From NCBI GenBank assembly GCA_964577985.1, contig CAZOAR010000036.1, positions 1-27,332 of the forward strand: DNA of 27,332 bases. The letters are read 5' to 3'. Below the pieces are notes generated by a model. That model did not search any database. It was not told where the DNA came from and saw only the letters and a program-made list of their open reading frames with translations. Shown in pieces: positions 23,259-27,332 of this stretch. Made by a program: the position numbers and the translations under genes. This DNA comes from CAZOAR01 sp964577985. GTDB lineage: Bacteria > Gemmatimonadota > CAZMKB01 > CAZNLH01. The number at the start of each line of letters is the position of its first letter. The stretch's first letter is position 1.

Positions 23259-24141
23259 AGGGCGTGTACTTGACGGCATTATCCAACAGGTTCGCTACCA
23301 CGCGCTGCAGCTTAGGCCGGTCGCCCGCCACAATCACCGCTCGAGAAGGCACGGCCAGATGGATGTCAATGCGTACATCCTCGGCTGCGGGGGCAAACAG
23401 GTCCACGGCTTCTTCTACGATTCCCCGGATATCCAGTGACTCGACCTTGAGTTCCGAGGCTCCCGAATCGGCCTTCGCAATCTCCAGCATGGTGGCAATC
23501 ATCTCTATCAGGTTATCACTTTCCTCTATGACCGATGCGCCCATCTCACGATACTCTTCAAGATCGCCGCGGCCCTTGAGGGTCGTCTCGGCGATGCCGC
23601 GGATGCGCGTAATGGGAGTACGGAGCTCGTGAGCCACATTGTCCGTTATCTGTTGCAGCTCATTCAAGAGGGTTTCTATCCGCTCCAGCATATCGTTGAA
23701 AGCGTGGACAAGCGCACTGATTTCTTCCCCTTCGTCGGCCAGTGCCACCCTTCGACCGAAATCGTGTCTTCCCGTTCGGGCCGCTGTCTCGGTAACCCTC
23801 TTGACCCCCGACATCGCTTTCCTGGCCAGGAGCCAGCCAACAAAGCCGCCACAGAGCAGCATCAGCAGGAGCGCCACGCCGAAGGTCTCCCGATATCTCT
23901 CCAGCAGGGCGTCTTCTTCCTCCAGAGTGACGCCTATCTCGATCACATTCCCGTCACCGGCTGAGACGGAAATCACCCTCGCCTCGTGTCGACGCCCCGG
24001 CACGGAAAGCGTACGAAATGAAGGACGGCCCTCCGGCAGATCCGAGACATCCACTCCGGGCATCTCGAATCCACTCCACCGGCCCAGGTCGGACGCAGCC
24101 AGCAACCTCCCTTCCGGTGACATCAGCTCGAAGAAAACCCG
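23236..24141 (-). pseudogene. Truncated heavy-metal-type sensor histidine kinase (CusS-like)
   Basis: The frame covers the last part of the sensor domain (RVFFELMSPEGRLLAASDLG), a membrane helix (ALLLMLLCGGFVGWLLARKAM) and a HAMP linker. It then has the H box VAHELRTPITRIRG and the N box VANLLDNAVKYTP. It stops directly after this point, so the G1, F and G2 boxes that bind ATP are absent. The N-terminal membrane helix and most of the sensor are also missing, and the frame runs straight out of a response-regulator start at about 24141. The remaining part is CusS/heavy-metal-sensor-like. Without the ATPase core it cannot autophosphorylate. Confidence 0.8.
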
Positions 24142-24217
24142 CGAAGCCTTCCTGCCTCAGCCCCTTCGAGATGAACCGGGCGGTCCGTTTGTCATCTTCA
24201 ACTATCAATATCCTCAC
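24140..24217 (-). pseudogene. 5' remnant of an OmpR-family response regulator (CusR-like)
   Basis: Starting at GTG 24217 the frame reads (V)RILIVEDDKRTARFISKGLRQEGFA, the first 26 residues of OmpR-family receivers with the acidic Glu-Asp-Asp pocket. Normally this continues into the phospho-acceptor Asp and a winged-helix domain. Here it changes after GFA into the middle of a sensor kinase in the +1 frame. An internal deletion has therefore removed the rest of the regulator and the first part of the kinase. Confidence 0.75.
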
Positions 24218-24415
24218 GAGTCGCTGCCTTTGCAGAAACATGTTCGGCGGGACAGCATATCCAGCCTGCAAGTGTCCTGAACGATATCGGTCGAGAAGAA
24301 ACCACCCTTCGGGTCAACTGGCGGGCGGATCCAGAGAGGAGAGCGGAACGCCTCACCAGCCTCATTGAACACGCCGGGCGGGAGTCGACTATGAAGGATT
24401 CTACGTCACCGCCCG

Positions 24416-27151
24416 TCACTTGACGATTGTCATCTTCCTGGTAAGTATATCTCCGCCCGTCTTCAAGGTAAAGAGATAGAGTCCGGACGAGACTCGCCCA
24501 CCAGTGTCGCTGCGGCCATTCCAGTAGACGGTGTGATGGCCTGGCTCGCACTCTGAATCGACCAGGGTCCTCACCAGCCTTCCCCTCATATCGTATATCA
24601 GCAGCTCAACAGGGTGCCTCTTCCCCTGGCTCCTCTCAGCGGCTGCCCCTGCTTCCCCTGGGATGTCAAACTCGATCGTCGTCGACGGATTGAACGGGTT
24701 GGGATAGTTCTGCCCGAGCCTCGCTGCAAAGGGAAGCAGCGTGGGCGTGTCATTGCCCATACCCGTAAGACCATCCCACGCGCGAATATTGGCCCATATG
24801 TCAAACCCCGTGTCTCCGGAGCGGCTGTCTCTCCATGTGGCGTAAATACGCCCGCTCCACAATTTCAGATCCGGCTCCATCTGAGTCTTTTCGCCCGCGA
24901 TGGTCACCATAAAATTGCCATTGACAGGCGTGCCGTCACTTTCGTAGCGCTGGGCGTAGATGTCATCATCGCCCTCGCCTCCGCGGTCATCGTACCACGC
25001 GATAACAAACTTCCCGCTGCTGTCGGCCGCCACGGACGGTGATGACTGCGAAACGCCCGCCCCATCATCATTCACCAGGAAATTGCCTCCAAGCGGAGTC
25101 CCATCCGCAGAATACCTCCGGGCGTAGATGTCACCATCATCCGCCCGGTCATCTCCCCAGGCGATCACATAATCGCCGCTTGCAGCGAATGATACGGCGG
25201 GTGAATATTGTTCGACCGTTCCCGGGTCGTCGTTAACCTTCGCATTCGCTCCCTGTGGCGTGCCGGTAGCGGAGAATCGCTGAGCATAAATATCCGTGTC
25301 GCCGTTGCGGCTGTCCTCCCATGCAATGACAAAGCCACCGTCGTCGGAGACAGCAATAGACGGCTCGTTCTGGTCATAACTGCCCCCATCGTCATTGACC
25401 AGAAAATTCACCCCTATGTCGCTCCCGTCCGAGTCGAATCGCTGGGCGTATATGTCATTGTTCCCGTTTCGGTTATCCTGCCAGACCACGGCGAATCTGC
25501 CGCTGTCACCCATCGCGACCGAAGGATAATACTGGGTGCTCCCTCCCCCATCGTCATTGACCACAACGTTCACTCCCATGGGATTTCCACCACTGTCATA
25601 CATCTGGGCGTAAACATCCGGGTCGCCATTGTTGCGCATGTCCTGCCAGGCGATCACAAACTGGCCCGCGCTGTTTCCGGAGACAGAAGGCTTCACCTGA
25701 CGGGCGGAGAAACCATCGTCATTGACTATGAAGTTCGCTCCGAGGACCGTGGCATCACTCGTGTAGATCTGCGCGTAGATGTCCTCATACCCGTTACGTT
25801 CGTCCTCCCAGGCGATCACAAAACCTCCACTGTCGAGAAGCGAGAGGACAGGCCAGAACTGGTGGGCGCTGCCCGTGTCCTGATTGACCATGAAATTGGC
25901 CCCCAGAGGCGCGCCTCCGCTCGAGTAGAGCTGTGCATAGATATCGGTGTTCAGGTTGCGGGAATCGTACCACGCAATCACGAAATTCCCGCTTCCGTCC
26001 ATCGCCACGGATGGTTCCTGCTGATATACCTCTCCGACATCGTCGTTGACGAGAAAATTGCCGCCGAGCGCGCTCCCGTCACTGGCAAGGCGCTGCGCGT
26101 AGATATTGAGATCGCTGCCCATGTATGCCTGCCACGCAATCACAAATTTCCCTGTATCGTCCTTCGAGATCGAAGGGCTGTTCGGCGATGTCGTCCCGAT
26201 ATCCTGGGTTACCTGGAAGTTGACTCCCTGCGGCGTTCCGTCACCCGCGTAGCGTTGCGCGTAAATCTGGGCATAGGCGCCCCGTTCGTCTGTCCAGGAT
26301 ACGGCAAAGTCACCCATGCCATCGTACGCGACCACTGGAAAGTGCTGGCGGCTGCTTCCAGCATCATCATTTACCTTGAAGTTGAATCCCTGGGCTATTC
26401 CGTCATAGGAGTATCGCTGGGCGTAGATATTGTTATCGCTGTCCCGGCTGTCCATCCAGACAGCCACGAAGTTCCCCCCCGCGTCCGCTGCGAGGGAAAC
26501 GTTGTTCTGGCTCGTGCCCGTAGCGTCGTCATTGACCAGGAAGTTGGAGCCGAGTGCGGTCCCGTTGTCGGCGTATCGCTGTGCGTAAATATCGGCGTCG
26601 CCGTTACGGTAGTCTTCGAACGCGACGACAAATGCTCCCGAGGCCCCGATCGAGACAGACGGCCGAGAATGTGATTCCACATTCGTGTCGTCGTTGACCT
26701 TGAAATCGCCACCCAGCGGAGTCCCGTCGCTGGAAAACCGCCGCGCGTATATGTTGGCCTCGTCACCAGGATCTCGATAATCACTCCATGCGGCCACGAA
26801 ATCACCAGAGCTGTCGATAGCAACAGATGGGGAAATCTGCGAGGCGACGCCATTGTCATCGTTCATCCGGAAATTATCCCCCAGCGGTGTCCCGTCGCCG
26901 GAGAACCTCTGGCCGTATATGTCGGAATCGCCATTGCGTTCATCGACCCAGACCATGACGAGTGTGCCACTCCCGTTCTGCGCGGCAACAACCGAATGCT
27001 GGTCCGCACTCCCGGCGTTCTCATTTACCTGGAAGTCGGAAACTATGATTTCCTGGGCCATAGCGGTGTCGAGCGAGCCAGTACACAGCGGTGCAACAGC
27101 CAGGGGGCACGCGAGAATGAGAAGCGTAAGGATCACGATTCCATTTTTCAT
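24416..27151 (-). CDS. Secreted repeat protein, probable double beta-propeller, with FlgD-type tail
   Basis: A 911-residue protein with a signal peptide (about 1-32, cleaved near AMA-QE). Residues about 42-750 hold 13 clear tandem repeats of about 54 residues with the pattern NDD-G-x5-Q-x2-PSVA-x3-SG-x-FVIAW-x-D-x-R-x4-DIYAQR-x3-DG-x-PLG-x-NF-x-V, and one degenerate unit follows. Fourteen blade-like units would make two seven-bladed propellers (inference). The acidic NDD and DxR positions may bind calcium. The C-terminus is a full sorting domain (GQNYPNPFNPSTTIEFDIPG, LLIYDMRGRLVRTLV, HTVYWNGRSD, LTRKMTIVK). An AGGAGGT site precedes the ATG at 27151 and a sigma70-like promoter lies at 27225-27252. 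It is probably surface-displayed or released; its ligand is unknown. Confidence 0.9.
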   Translation of the reverse strand: MKNGIVILTLLILACPLAVAPLCTGSLDTAMAQEIIVSDFQVNENAGSADQHSVVAAQNGSGTLVMVWVDERNGDSDIYGQRFSGDGTPLGDNFRMNDDNGVASQISPSVAIDSSGDFVAAWSDYRDPGDEANIYARRFSSDGTPLGGDFKVNDDTNVESHSRPSVSIGASGAFVVAFEDYRNGDADIYAQRYADNGTALGSNFLVNDDATGTSQNNVSLAADAGGNFVAVWMDSRDSDNNIYAQRYSYDGIAQGFNFKVNDDAGSSRQHFPVVAYDGMGDFAVSWTDERGAYAQIYAQRYAGDGTPQGVNFQVTQDIGTTSPNSPSISKDDTGKFVIAWQAYMGSDLNIYAQRLASDGSALGGNFLVNDDVGEVYQQEPSVAMDGSGNFVIAWYDSRNLNTDIYAQLYSSGGAPLGANFMVNQDTGSAHQFWPVLSLLDSGGFVIAWEDERNGYEDIYAQIYTSDATVLGANFIVNDDGFSARQVKPSVSGNSAGQFVIAWQDMRNNGDPDVYAQMYDSGGNPMGVNVVVNDDGGGSTQYYPSVAMGDSGRFAVVWQDNRNGNNDIYAQRFDSDGSDIGVNFLVNDDGGSYDQNEPSIAVSDDGGFVIAWEDSRNGDTDIYAQRFSATGTPQGANAKVNDDPGTVEQYSPAVSFAASGDYVIAWGDDRADDGDIYARRYSADGTPLGGNFLVNDDGAGVSQSSPSVAADSSGKFVIAWYDDRGGEGDDDIYAQRYESDGTPVNGNFMVTIAGEKTQMEPDLKLWSGRIYATWRDSRSGDTGFDIWANIRAWDGLTGMGNDTPTLLPFAARLGQNYPNPFNPSTTIEFDIPGEAGAAAERSQGKRHPVELLIYDMRGRLVRTLVDSECEPGHHTVYWNGRSDTGGRVSSGLYLFTLKTGGDILTRKMTIVK
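24904..27028 (-). repeat. Thirteen tandem 162-bp coding repeats
   Basis: These are the DNA-level repeats encoding the 54-residue units of the secreted repeat protein. Units 2-4 and 7-13 start with NDD or NQD; units 1, 5 and 6 vary more. DNA identity between units is modest, so most divergence is old rather than from recent slippage. Confidence 0.85.
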
Positions 27152-27224
27152 GTCGACCTCCTACTCGAAAGACGTCTCGATCAATAACATACCGGCTGTC
27201 AGGCGGCGTTCCTGCCTGCTCTTG

Positions 27225-27252
27225 ATAGTAATGGATGCTGCTATAGTGTCAA
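27225..27252 (-). promoter_or_regulatory. Sigma70-like promoter of the repeat-protein gene
   Basis: On the minus strand a perfect TTGACA is followed after 16 bases by TACTAT, a fair -10. It lies about 75 bases before the ATG at 27151. The remainder to the window edge holds no gene I can support. Confidence 0.55.
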
Positions 27253-27332
27253 GTGGAGGAGTTATCACACCTGAGAAGTATCAGATGCCGCGCGGCCTTT
27301 TTCCCTGTCAGAAATAGGCCTTGAATTCAACA

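Noticed and set aside
24238..24422. Plus-strand frame ending in ETTLRVNWRADPERRAERLT and a stop
   Set aside because: Somewhat protein-like, but it has no start region, overlaps the regulator remnant and the end of the repeat-protein gene, and matches nothing I recognise.
25208..26674. 488-residue open frame on the plus strand
   Set aside because: It mirrors the tandem repeats of the minus-strand repeat protein, which has a signal peptide, sorting tail, ribosome site and promoter.
24904..27028. Regularly spaced repeats as a possible CRISPR array
   Set aside because: The 162-base units are diverged and stay in frame within one long gene; there are no short identical repeats with unique spacers and no cas genes.

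Overview
The window looks like a chromosomal contig from an uncultivated bacterium of the FCB type (candidate phyla such as Krumholzibacteriota, Eisenbacteria or Zixibacteria). Five genes or gene remnants end in the FlgD-like/type IX-like C-terminal Ig domain with the 'NYPNPFNPSTTI' hallmark, and GC content is moderately high. The phylum is an inference from protein style; the sequence contains no rRNA or tRNA. Most genes encode secreted or envelope proteins and the circuits that sense the envelope.

Layout. (1) 1-422: a dispersed structured repeat abutting a decayed IS91/Y2-type transposase (minus strand). (2) 423-2652, minus: an ECF sigma factor, its membrane anti-sigma factor and a Spy-like membrane-anchored protein, then DUF5659 and CEIH-repeat secreted proteins. 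An identical bipartite promoter precedes both transcription units, so the sigma factor probably drives itself and the second unit. (3) 2691-2867: a possible 40-residue ORF with a strong terminator. (4) 3281-5172, plus: a DASS/SLC13-type transporter with altered SNT motifs and a universal-stress-like protein. (5) 5303-5620: an orphan C-terminal sorting domain. (6) 5975-10994, plus: a large GHL15-esterase fusion and a parallel beta-helix protein. (7) 11429-16528, plus: two tandem copies of a two-gene cassette (small FlgD-tailed secreted protein followed by a secreted subtilase), separated by the second copy of the dispersed repeat. This segment is less GC-rich than its surroundings by eye. (8) 16811-22896, minus: a solute-binding lipoprotein, a sensor kinase and an NtrC-type sigma54 activator in one operon, followed by a TPR lipoprotein gene with a sigma54 promoter and two upstream palindromes. 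This reads as a complete signal-to-target circuit. (9) 22986-24217, minus: remains of a heavy-metal efflux locus (response regulator, kinase, an unknown gene end and an RND pump start) joined by deletions. (10) 24416-27252, minus: a 911-residue secreted protein with 13 clear 54-residue repeats plus one degenerate unit, a FlgD-type tail and a good sigma70-like promoter.

The items most worth pursuing are the duplicated sorting-domain/subtilase cassette, the solute-binding lipoprotein to sigma54 circuit, the matched ECF promoters and the GHL15-esterase fusion. All statements come from reading the sequence; no database search was run.
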